NCBI GenBank assembly: GCA_947644185.1
Contig: CANRZC010000101.1
Coordinates: forward strand, 1-8,110
From: an uncultured Acetatifactor sp.
GTDB lineage: Bacteria > Bacillota > Clostridia > Lachnospirales > Lachnospiraceae
Length of the DNA: 8,110 nucleotides
Direction of reading: 5' to 3'
Part shown: in pieces, positions 1 through 6,500 of the stretch
Layout of the letters: every line of letters starts with the position of its first letter
Position numbering within the stretch: position 1 is the stretch's first letter
Notes under the pieces: generated by a model
What the model was told of the DNA's origin: nothing
Database searches by the model: none
Seen by the model: only the letters and a program-made list of their open reading frames with translations
Program-made: the position numbers and the translations under genes

Positions 1-3000
1 CTGTTTCCATGCTGGATCACAGTTCACTGTGTTATCAAGGTCATTAACCGTTTCTGACCAGATTGGAAGACTGTCAAAAATATTCTCATCCGTCCCTATC
101 TGCTCCGCGAACATCTCCCTGGTCCAGACTCTGGAGGAGGATACCATCATGTAGGTCTGTGGATCGCTTGCCACTCCGATCAGGCTGGCATCCTCTCTTA
201 CCTTCGCCTTGTGGAAAGCCTGGTACAGCGGGTCGAATGAGGTCTCTTCCACTGCGTTTCCAGGTCCTTTGAAGCAGTACAGGATACCGACACACTCTTT
301 ACCGCCGCCAACCGTACCTTCCGAGCCTTCGTCCAGATGGTCAAAGAAAAGTAATCCTTGTTCCTTCTTAGGATCCAGCATTTCCTCATCACTAGTCCAA
401 TCGCTGCCATCCGCTTTCGCCACATAATAGACAGAAATACCGCTTGGCTGCGCTCCATTCCCCAGATAGGTCTTCAAATGGCTATGTCCTGGCACCTCGC
501 TTACTTTCTGCCTCTCTCCCGGCGCAACCCATCTGCCCTCCTTCTCTATCTCTATAGGCTGTGTCTCCTCCAACTGAATCAGCTTACTATAAAACTTCAC
601 CAGAGACGTTCCATAGAAGAAATCGTGCTCTTCCTTCCGGTCTGCATAGTAGGCGAATCCTCCCATAATCCAGATCTCAGAGCCGATGGTAGCAAAGTCA
701 CGACCATCACGGATGCTCATAATATTGACTCCCTGTGAACCGGTTGCATCCGAATACCTCACCTGATTTATCATATTTCCCGGCAAAATCAATTCCAGGC
801 CTGCCGCCCAGCGGTCATCCCTCGTAACGATATTCGCCGCATTAATCTCATTATTTCCCTCATCCACCTCACTCTTATGATACGTGACCTTTCTCTGCAC
901 TTTTACAGGGTTGCCGTCTGCATCTGTTGCCTCTTCCTCGCCGATGGTGGTGATTTCCAGGCCGTCTACCTCCACAGTAATGTTAAAATTACCCGCTCCA
1001 TGTTCTTCTACAATATCAAGGTCCGCATTCTCATACTCTTTACCTGGCTCTTCCGCAGCCTTTCCCTCTGCATCCCTCTTGTTAAATGGCTGCAGAACCC
1101 AAACCACGCCTGAGGAGAAACAGCCGATATAGCTTCCGTATTTCTCCGTCTCGATCTCCATATCCTGTCCACGGTCATATCCGGGCATTTGTGACATATC
1201 GATAGAAAATTCCTTGACCCATACTTGTATTCTGCCATCCTTCAACTGTGACGCTTCCCAGACACCACTATTGTAGCAGCCATTCTTACCGCCGCCATTG
1301 CTGTAGGGAGCCATTCCGTCCCCCCAATAGCTATCATAAATGGCACGACCGTCGCCATTGGTTTCTCCATAGTCAGCATTCCGGTTCAATCCACAGCTCC
1401 ACAAGAGCGGTGTGTAATCCTTTGTCACATCCATCCATTGACTGTCAGCATCATTGGATTTGTACTTGCTGCTTGTACTCAGGTAGAGCTTGATTATCTC
1501 GCCCTCCTTTGGCAGCTCGATTCCCTTCAAGCCTCTGGAGGAATTCCTGTTGTAAAGCTGTAAGGTAACACCTATCCTGGTCATACGGCCAGTCATATAT
1601 CCTGTCTGTTGATTGTCCAGCCACTCTGCCCCTTCCGTAAAGTCGTACTGCCTGCGCTCACCGGAAGCGCCGTTTAGCTGAACATTGAACATGGGCGCGG
1701 CTGATACTCTGATGGGAGGTGTGTCAGCCCTGCGCATCTCCACGGTACCCGGATGTGTGGGGCATTCATGAATGTCTGTGTAGTTATATACATAATTGCC
1801 ATTCTCATCCTTTGTCGGAAGAGGCGCATCTGCAAAATCGTACTCATTGCCGCCTTCCATGACCGCATAGAAAACAGGAGAAATCTGATCCCCGTCTTTC
1901 ATGGCCTTGACGTTGATAGTCACATTATCCTCGAAGAATCCCGGGATAACGGAACGTCCGCTGGTTAAATGCTTGTAACCGGTCAGCACCTGGCAAAGCG
2001 TCTCCTTGCCATCACCGTCATGGTCTATCATAACTTCCTCAATGGTAGTTTTTCTGGTAGAACCTTCCTTAGAATCTTCCTCCATCCATGCCATAGAGCC
2101 TATATCGAATTCAGCCTCTTCCTTTGTCACTGGCAGAACCACAATCAGTTTTACCCAGGCATCCTTATATATCTTTGTTACGTCATGGGAAGTCAGCGTT
2201 ACATGGAACTCATAATTCAGGGCATCAAAGGTGCGGACGATTTTGTTGTGTTCGTTCCTGTCGTCTCCGGGTTTGCATATCAGCTCCCCATCGCCTTCCT
2301 CATATATGTTCTGCTTGCAGATCAATTCTCCCTTCTCCAAAACGGGATTGCCTTCTTCATCCTTGATTACTCTTCCCTTCTCATCCTTTTTGGGAATCCA
2401 CTCGTAACACTCTTCGTCTGTGTGTCCGTAATGGTTGTCAAAAGGGCCTGCGCCGTCCTGGACAGCCTTGATATAGAAGTCGCTGACATAGGCAAAGTCC
2501 AGCTCAGAGGGTGCCACTTCCTCCAGGGTATCCGTCTGCAGCCAATCAAACTCCTGCAGCCTCTCCCCATTGGCCACGGCCTGCTTCTGCGCTTCGCTCA
2601 GGGCCTCATAAGCCGCCCTGGCCTGTGCCACCTGCACATAAAGCTCCTGATAATAAGCCTCATAGGCATCCATGTCTTCCCCCAGGGCTTCGAAGCGCTC
2701 CATGACTTCTTCCGGAGTCGGCAGAGCCTCAATCAGTCTGTTGACCTCTTCCACCGCTGCCTGCTCCTCAACCGTGAGATAGCAAAGAAAAGTATGAATA
2801 TGCTCCTCTATTCCGCAAACCACATTTCCATTCCCGTCGTAGCATTCCGCCGTATGGGTATGGGCGATCTGTCCGCAGTAGATGCGGCGATAGCATTCCT
2901 CTGTATGTTTATGTCCCTCTTCGGTAGCAGTACAGGTAAGCACCCATTCTCTGCCGTCCAGAATCAAATCTTCCTTCTCGGTTGTCTCTTCTTCTGCCTG

Positions 3001-3762
3001 GAAACAGCTATCACCATGAGTATGCTCCTCTATTCCGCAAATCAGGTTGCCATCCTCATCATAGCATTCCGCCGTATGGGCGTGAGCAATCTGTCCACAG
3101 TAGATACGCCGATAACACTCTTCTGTATGTGTATGTTCTTCCTCTGTGATGCCGCAGATAAGGAACCATTCCGCCTCATTTCGCTCTGCGTTCCCATCGT
3201 CCGGCTCTGTTGTCTCATCGGGTTCTGCAGGCTCCATGCTTTCTGTGGGCTCCTCCGGTTCCTGGGACTCCACCGGCTCTGCAGAGGTTGTGGGCTCCTG
3301 AGACTCAGTGGGTTCCACGGGCTCCTCCGATTCAGTGGGCTCCACGGGCTCTGTAGGCTCCCCAGAGGGCTGTGGCTTCTGGGTTTCTTCCGGGTCTGTG
3401 GACTCTGTAGACTCCGTAGGTTCTACGGATGGCTCCGGATCCACAGGCAGCGGGGACTCTACAGGCTCTGGCGTTACCACAGGATTTGTGGGGTCCCCTG
3501 TGTTTTCCGGTTCACCGGATCCCTCTGCTCCTTGTGTGTCATCCGTCCCAGGGGTTGTAGATGTGTCATCCCCTGTACTGATATCCACCATCTCCAGTCC
3601 TGCTATCTGGCCGTTTCCATCCTGCGCACTCTCCTCCAGCGCATCCCTCATCATGGCGTCCACCTGGGTGCCCCCATTGCCCAGTACCATGCACAGCACC
3701 AGCACCACGCTCAAGAATCTCTGGATCCCTCTTCTTCTCTTCGCCTTAACATGGAGTTTCAT
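1..3762 (-). CDS. Giant secreted surface (adhesin-like) protein, N-terminal 1254 codons, runs off left edge
   Basis: The frame is open without a stop from 3762 to base 1, so the C-terminus, including any LPXTG-type sorting signal, is outside the window. Residues 1-36 form a signal peptide: a basic start (KAKRRRGIQR), a hydrophobic core (FLSVVLVLCMVLG) and a likely cut near VDA. Residues 66-190 are rich in Glu, Pro, Thr and Ser and look like an extended wall-spanning stalk. Residues 199-327 carry two 55-residue His/Cys repeats. Residues 330-408 are helical (VEEVNRLIEALP, AYEALSEAQKQAV), resembling helical modules of Gram-positive surface proteins. The remainder is probably beta-rich and includes an EF-hand-like DHDGDGKET. 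I recognise no enzyme domain. ATG 3762 is preferred over ATG 3771 because the GGGAGG site lies 9 nt before the former and touches the latter. It follows the small gene by 17 nt, so co-transcription is likely. Adhesion is inferred only from architecture. Confidence 0.85.
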   Translation of the reverse strand, partial: MKLHVKAKRRRGIQRFLSVVLVLCMVLGNGGTQVDAMMRDALEESAQDGNGQIAGLEMVDISTGDDTSTTPGTDDTQGAEGSGEPENTGDPTNPVVTPEPVESPLPVDPEPSVEPTESTESTDPEETQKPQPSGEPTEPVEPTESEEPVEPTESQEPTTSAEPVESQEPEEPTESMEPAEPDETTEPDDGNAERNEAEWFLICGITEEEHTHTEECYRRIYCGQIAHAHTAECYDEDGNLICGIEEHTHGDSCFQAEEETTEKEDLILDGREWVLTCTATEEGHKHTEECYRRIYCGQIAHTHTAECYDGNGNVVCGIEEHIHTFLCYLTVEEQAAVEEVNRLIEALPTPEEVMERFEALGEDMDAYEAYYQELYVQVAQARAAYEALSEAQKQAVANGERLQEFDWLQTDTLEEVAPSELDFAYVSDFYIKAVQDGAGPFDNHYGHTDEECYEWIPKKDEKGRVIKDEEGNPVLEKGELICKQNIYEEGDGELICKPGDDRNEHNKIVRTFDALNYEFHVTLTSHDVTKIYKDAWVKLIVVLPVTKEEAEFDIGSMAWMEEDSKEGSTRKTTIEEVMIDHDGDGKETLCQVLTGYKHLTSGRSVIPGFFEDNVTINVKAMKDGDQISPVFYAVMEGGNEYDFADAPLPTKDENGNYVYNYTDIHECPTHPGTVEMRRADTPPIRVSAAPMFNVQLNGASGERRQYDFTEGAEWLDNQQTGYMTGRMTRIGVTLQLYNRNSSRGLKGIELPKEGEIIKLYLSTSSKYKSNDADSQWMDVTKDYTPLLWSCGLNRNADYGETNGDGRAIYDSYWGDGMAPYSNGGGKNGCYNSGVWEASQLKDGRIQVWVKEFSIDMSQMPGYDRGQDMEIETEKYGSYIGCFSSGVVWVLQPFNKRDAEGKAAEEPGKEYENADLDIVEEHGAGNFNITVEVDGLEITTIGEEEATDADGNPVKVQRKVTYHKSEVDEGNNEINAANIVTRDDRWAAGLELILPGNMINQVRYSDATGSQGVNIMSIRDGRDFATIGSEIWIMGGFAYYADRKEEHDFFYGTSLVKFYSKLIQLEETQPIEIEKEGRWVAPGERQKVSEVPGHSHLKTYLGNGAQPSGISVYYVAKADGSDWTSDEEMLDPKKEQGLLFFDHLDEGSEGTVGGGKECVGILYCFKGPGNAVEETSFDPLYQAFHKAKVREDASLIGVASDPQTYMMVSSSRVWTREMFAEQIGTDENIFDSLPIWSETVNDLDNTVNCDPAWKQ
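2782..3168 (-). repeat. Two 55-residue His/Cys repeats (3004-3168 and 2782-2946)
   Basis: The copies encode residues 199-253 and 273-327 of the surface protein. Each contains, in order, a Cys near the start (LICG or LTCT), H-x-HTEECYRRIYCGQIA, H-x-HTAECYD, a G-N-L/V-I/V-CG step, and a closing EEH-x-H with a final Cys. The core HTEECYRRIYCGQIAH is identical in both, and the DNA is strongly conserved, so this looks like an internal duplication with a 222-bp period. Regularly spaced His and Cys suggest metal binding or disulfide bonding. Similar H-T-H-T-x-x-C-Y units are, from general knowledge, common in Lachnospiraceae surface proteins, but I know of no proven function. Confidence 0.8.
3193..3567 (-). 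repeat. Low-complexity Glu/Pro/Thr/Ser coding tract in the surface protein
   Basis: This stretch encodes residues 66-190 of the surface protein. It is built of degenerate short units such as EPTESEEPVEPTESQEP, with recurring GAGCCC/GTGGAG-type codons at DNA level. Such tracts usually act as flexible stalks across the cell wall. Short near-identical DNA units make it prone to length change by slippage. Confidence 0.75.
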
Positions 3763-3771
3763 ATGCTTCAT

Positions 3772-3777
3772 CCTCCC
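3772..3777 (-). promoter_or_regulatory. Ribosome binding site GGGAGG of the surface protein
   Basis: The minus strand reads TGA-AAGGGAGG-ATGAAGCAT-ATG. The stop codon of the upstream small gene (3780-3782) abuts the Shine-Dalgarno sequence. Spacing is 0 nt to ATG 3771 and 9 nt to ATG 3762, which favours the second start. The arrangement suggests translational coupling to the small gene. Confidence 0.7.
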
Positions 3778-3779
3778 TT

Positions 3780-4157
3780 TCATTCTGCCAGAATCTCATC
3801 AATCAGCTGCATCAGCTCTATACAGCTGTGAAATACGGTTTCCATCTCTTTGTCCCGCCATATCAGCTTCCCCTGCCATGTGTAATGCTCCCTGAAGAGA
3901 ATCTGAATGCTGAACACTGCGATACTATCCAGTCCGTCACAGTCCCTGGATATCAAAGGCAAGGGGCTTCCCAGGCAATCCTCTAATCCTACCAGGCCAT
4001 TTAAGAGCAGCATTACCTGGGATAGGCTGTGCACTTGTTCTCTTTTTTCCAGTCTGGGATGCTGCAGATAGCCTTCCAAAATGCCATCGTGGTAGGACAG
4101 CACTGTCACTACCGCTTCTCTGCTCTGGCAAGGCATCATTTTTTCACAAAGCATCAT
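3780..4157 (-). CDS. Small conserved-looking protein of unknown function, 125 aa
   Basis: I cannot assign this to a named family. It is a soluble-looking protein with no signal peptide and no membrane segment. The N-terminal half is probably helical (residues 13-66). A central beta-like stretch is followed by FREHYTWQGKLIWRD (residues 88-102) and an amphipathic helix, VFHSCIELMQLIDEIL (108-123). The W-Q-G-x-x-x-W strand followed by a helix ending in L-I-D resembles small Lachnospiraceae proteins I remember only as hypothetical. The start is firm: AGGTGG at 4165-4170 is 7 nt from the first ATG (a second ATG follows immediately). It lies between the SARP-type promoter and the surface-protein gene, 17 nt upstream of the latter. 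It may therefore assist expression or export of that protein, but this is only contextual. Confidence 0.75.
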   Translation of the reverse strand: MMLCEKMMPCQSREAVVTVLSYHDGILEGYLQHPRLEKREQVHSLSQVMLLLNGLVGLEDCLGSPLPLISRDCDGLDSIAVFSIQILFREHYTWQGKLIWRDKEMETVFHSCIELMQLIDEILAE

Positions 4158-4189
4158 ATTGCAGCCACCTCTTCCTCTCTTTTACAGCC

Positions 4190-4221
4190 ATTATAGACAC
4201 AGGGGGTTATCAGTGGGTTAT
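4190..4221 (-). promoter_or_regulatory. SARP-type promoter: two ATAACCC heptamers 11 bp apart plus TATAAT
   Basis: Just after the regulator's stop codon the minus strand has ATAACCCACTG followed directly by ATAACCCCCTG, two 11-bp units differing at one base. The ATAACCC heptamers are at 4215-4221 and 4204-4210. Eight bases (4196-4203) separate the nearer heptamer from a perfect -10, TATAAT (4190-4195). There is no recognisable -35 hexamer; the heptamers occupy its place. Known SARP activators bind tandem heptamers repeated every 11 bp with the last one 8 bp from the -10, so this promoter is probably activated by the adjacent regulator. Transcription would start about 25 nt before the small gene. 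Confidence 0.65.
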
Positions 4222-4223
4222 TT

Positions 4224-5432
4224 TCACGAAATCTCCGACAGCAATCTTTTCGGAGCCTGTAGAGCAAATACTTTATAGGAAATGTCAGCCTTAGAATGGG
4301 TATAAGTCCTGTGGAACATACGGTCAATCCGGCCTATAGCGGTCTGGGCACTCTCCACGTTGGCCCCTGTTAATAAGAGAATATAAGAGGTAGCATCTAG
4401 CCTGGCTACCGGATCCGCTGTTCGCAGGCCTTCTAAGAGCACCCGCTCCAGCCGCCTGGCGTCTGTGGTGGGAACTGCCCCATGGCCCAAGCCCACAAAG
4501 ACAATGGAAGAGCTATGGCCGGAACGCTCCAGGTGCCGCCGCTCCAGGGCCACAATATTTTGAAATACGGAAAACGTACACAGGAAAGCATGGTCATCCA
4601 CCTCTCCACCCTCTGCCACCAGCTTGAGAATGTCCTGATCACACAGATGCTTCTGGCACATTCCCCTGGCCAATAAATAGGTCTGCTCCACCTGGCCTGT
4701 GGGCTCTATCTCAAACTCCTCCCACAGAGCCTTTCGAAAGGTCTCGTACACATCCATGGCCCGCTCCGGGTGTCCCATAGAGATCAATGCCTGCATCTGG
4801 TAGGCAGCAAAGACATCCACGCTAAAGTCCACAGCGGTAGCCTGCTCACAGATGCTTATGATCTCAGTCCACTGTTCTCTTTCCTGCAGCAGCGGCAGAA
4901 GCAATTTACAGATATCCAAGTACAGTGTCTGATAATAGCGCCGCTGCGGCACTACCCATTCGTCTTCATTCCCAGAGAGGAAATCTCCCTTGTAGAGGGA
5001 GGCTGCTCTGCGAAGCGTTGCTATGTAATCCTCTCCTGACTGCTTTCTGGCTTTCAGACATAGATCGGCAAATACCTCTACATCTACCCGGATTTCCACA
5101 GCCCCATTCCACGCATAGCCTCCCTGCTGGGTTATCAGCAGATTTTCCTGATCTGGAAATAGTTGCTTTAATAGGTTCCTAGTCTTAAATACCATGTTTT
5201 TCAGGGAATTCGCAGGATCAGCGCTGTTTTTTTCCGTCCAGAACTGCCCGATGAGCTCATCTGCGGAAATATGTCTGGTATGGTGCACGATAAGGTACTG
5301 TAAAAAAGACAGTACCTTTTTGCCTGCCCCAGCGATAATCCCATGGTTTCTGGCTTTGGCCTCTTCCCAGTGGCTGCAGGCAAATCCCCCCAGCAGTTCA
5401 AATTCTATTATCCTTTCGTCTTCTAAATTCAT
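4224..5432 (-). CDS. SARP/BTAD-family transcriptional activator with C-terminal degenerate GGDEF-like domain, 402 aa
   Basis: Residues about 8-113 form the winged-helix DNA-binding domain of the OmpR/SARP type: a leading beta-strand (IIEFELLGGF), the helical stretch KKVLSFLQYLIVHHTRHISADELIGQFW, then SLKNMVFKTRNLL and a wing ending in GGYAWNG. Residues about 118-258 are the bacterial transcriptional activator domain (BTAD), a TPR-like helical bundle seen in LYKGDFLSG, ICKLLLPLLQ and ERAMDVYETFRKALWEEFEIEP. Residues about 280-392 resemble a GGDEF fold, but RLDATSYILLL stands where R-x-GGDEF should be, so diguanylate cyclase activity is not expected. ATG 5432 is preferred over TTG 5453 because AAAGGAG lies 11 nt before the ATG. 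It starts 17 nt after the AP2 gene's stop, and that stop overlaps this binding site. Its predicted operator lies directly downstream, ahead of the small gene and surface protein. Confidence 0.87.
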   Translation of the reverse strand: MNLEDERIIEFELLGGFACSHWEEAKARNHGIIAGAGKKVLSFLQYLIVHHTRHISADELIGQFWTEKNSADPANSLKNMVFKTRNLLKQLFPDQENLLITQQGGYAWNGAVEIRVDVEVFADLCLKARKQSGEDYIATLRRAASLYKGDFLSGNEDEWVVPQRRYYQTLYLDICKLLLPLLQEREQWTEIISICEQATAVDFSVDVFAAYQMQALISMGHPERAMDVYETFRKALWEEFEIEPTGQVEQTYLLARGMCQKHLCDQDILKLVAEGGEVDDHAFLCTFSVFQNIVALERRHLERSGHSSSIVFVGLGHGAVPTTDARRLERVLLEGLRTADPVARLDATSYILLLTGANVESAQTAIGRIDRMFHRTYTHSKADISYKVFALQAPKRLLSEIS

Positions 5433-5443
5433 ATCCAGCGAGA

Positions 5444-5450
5444 CTCCTTT
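5444..5450 (-). promoter_or_regulatory. Ribosome binding site AAAGGAG of the SARP gene
   Basis: The minus strand reads GTTGAAAGGAGTCTCGC and reaches the ATG at 5432 after an 11-nt spacer. The upstream gene's TGA stop (5450-5452) overlaps the site by one base, which suggests coupled translation. This placement also argues against the in-frame TTG at 5453, which lies upstream of the site. Confidence 0.6.
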
Positions 5451-6319
5451 CAACCTGTTGCCTGTCCAGTTCCATTCCTCTCTATCCCAGGACCATTTTC
5501 TGCTTCTATCTGCTGCAAAAAAGCATCATAAATACGCTCACCCTGGCGCCTGGCTATGACAGCATCCTCCAGGCGTACAAAGGAGCCCAGATATTTAGTT
5601 TTTTTCTGAAATGTAATCTGGGCCACCCACAATTTCGTTTTTTTGTTGTAATAGACGCCATTGTATCCGCTAGTGTTAGATTTGATCAGGCGTCCGCTTT
5701 TGGATGCCTTTAGCCTAGTGACAGAAGTGCCCTCTGTCAGTTGTAAATTGCTCCGATAGGTAGTTGCCTGCAGGCAACCGCAGCTTTTGGTTTTGCCTGT
5801 CTGGAGCAGGGTCTGTCCCACCACAGTCTCTTTACCGCAGTCACAAAGGCACCTCCATCTATGCATTCCAGCCTCCTTGCCAGCATATTCCATCACTGTC
5901 AACATACCAAAGCGCTTCCCTATCAAATCCTTCCTGGGCGGGTGGCTCAAGCACCCACAGCTTTTCCGGTTCCCGGAGATAAGCTGTGCCGCCTCAGCCA
6001 GGATTTCATTACCGCAATTACAGCGGCACAGCCATAGAACGCTCCCCCTGGCACTTCGCTCTTTGGTAGGATGTATGGCAACGAGCCTTCCAAAGCGTCT
6101 GCCCGCTATATCTCGCTGTCCTGGAGCCACCACGGAGGTACATCCACAGTCTCTGACAGTGCCTCTTCTCAGGCAACGAGTATCCAGGATAATCTCTCCC
6201 CCACAGTCACAGCTACATTTCCAGAGGATGTAACCTCCCCTGCGCTGCCGGGTAGCTTCCTTCACAGTCAGCCTTCCAACTCTGTATCCTATCTGAATCC
6301 CACCCAAATATATCCCCAC
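5450..6319 (-). CDS. Triple Cys-rich (zinc-ribbon-like) repeat protein with C-terminal AP2 DNA-binding domain, 289 aa
   Basis: There are three tandem repeats (residues about 8-61, 70-123 and 131-182). Each has the pattern G-x-R/K-F/V-G-x-L-x-V, then W-x-C-x-C-x-CG, then a closing CGC. Examples are WRCLCDCGKE with SCGCL in the third and WKCSCDCGGE with DCGC in the first. The Cys pairs suggest one bound zinc per repeat. Residues about 217-268 match an AP2 domain: SGYNGVYYNKKTKLWVAQI, then the strand KKTKYLGSF and a helix beginning LEDAVIARR. In bacteria such modules occur in phage proteins and in HNH or homing endonucleases, but no nuclease motif is visible here. It is probably a DNA-binding protein. 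The start is uncertain: GTG 6319 has a weak site, while TTG 6307 follows AAGGTGGGG by about 6 nt. It is 17 nt from the SARP gene, so one operon is likely. Confidence 0.82.
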   Translation of the reverse strand: MGIYLGGIQIGYRVGRLTVKEATRQRRGGYILWKCSCDCGGEIILDTRCLRRGTVRDCGCTSVVAPGQRDIAGRRFGRLVAIHPTKERSARGSVLWLCRCNCGNEILAEAAQLISGNRKSCGCLSHPPRKDLIGKRFGMLTVMEYAGKEAGMHRWRCLCDCGKETVVGQTLLQTGKTKSCGCLQATTYRSNLQLTEGTSVTRLKASKSGRLIKSNTSGYNGVYYNKKTKLWVAQITFQKKTKYLGSFVRLEDAVIARRQGERIYDAFLQQIEAENGPGIERNGTGQATG

Positions 6320-6350
6320 CTTCGCTATCTACATTCTGGGCAAAAGAAAT

Positions 6351-6394
6351 CCCTCTAAAATGACGCAAAGGATCGCACTCTGCGACATTGAGGG
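6351..6394. repeat. Left hairpin / candidate recombinase core site (core 6360-6388)
   Basis: Arms ATGACGCAAAG (6360-6370) and CTCTGCGACAT (6378-6388) are inverted repeats (9 of 11 positions pair) around the 7-bp spacer GATCGCA (6371-6377). Outer bases CCCTC (6351-6355) and GAGGG (6390-6394) also pair. It lies between the recombinase stop and the AP2 gene. Read on the minus strand the hairpin is followed by TTTT, so it could also be a weak terminator or attenuator. Its relationship to the right-hand hairpin, with a reversed spacer, is the reason to consider it a recombination site. Confidence 0.55.
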
Positions 6395-6500
6395 AAAAAT
6401 AAGAAAATTTGCACGATAGACTTGCCCGAAGAAATGAAAGCATTTATGATTGACTGCGAAATTGACTAGTCTTCCGACTGCTGACCAGAAAAAAGACTTT

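Noticed and set aside
1969..3831. Long plus-strand open frame of 620 codons
   Set aside because: It is antisense to the surface-protein gene, has low-complexity CGLxRL-type translation caused by the opposite-strand Pro/Glu tract, and has no sensible start context. It is a shadow of the minus-strand frame.
5129..5135. Extra GGGTTAT (ATAACCC) heptamer inside the SARP gene
   Set aside because: It is a single copy with no 11-bp partner and no -10 at the right distance, so it is likely chance within coding sequence.
5433..5453. TTG 5453 start for the SARP gene
   Set aside because: It overlaps the previous stop codon and lies upstream of the AAAGGAG site that serves ATG 5432.
6213..6443. Minus-strand 76-codon frame crossing the left hairpin and the AP2 gene start
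   Set aside because: Its second half overlaps the clearly coding AP2 gene in another frame, its first half is translated hairpin and A/T-rich spacer, and no ribosome binding site is evident.
6469..6498. AGTCTT/AAGACT inverted repeat after the recombinase stop as a terminator
   Set aside because: It has only a 6-bp A/T-rich stem with an 18-nt loop and no T-tract after it, too weak to call.
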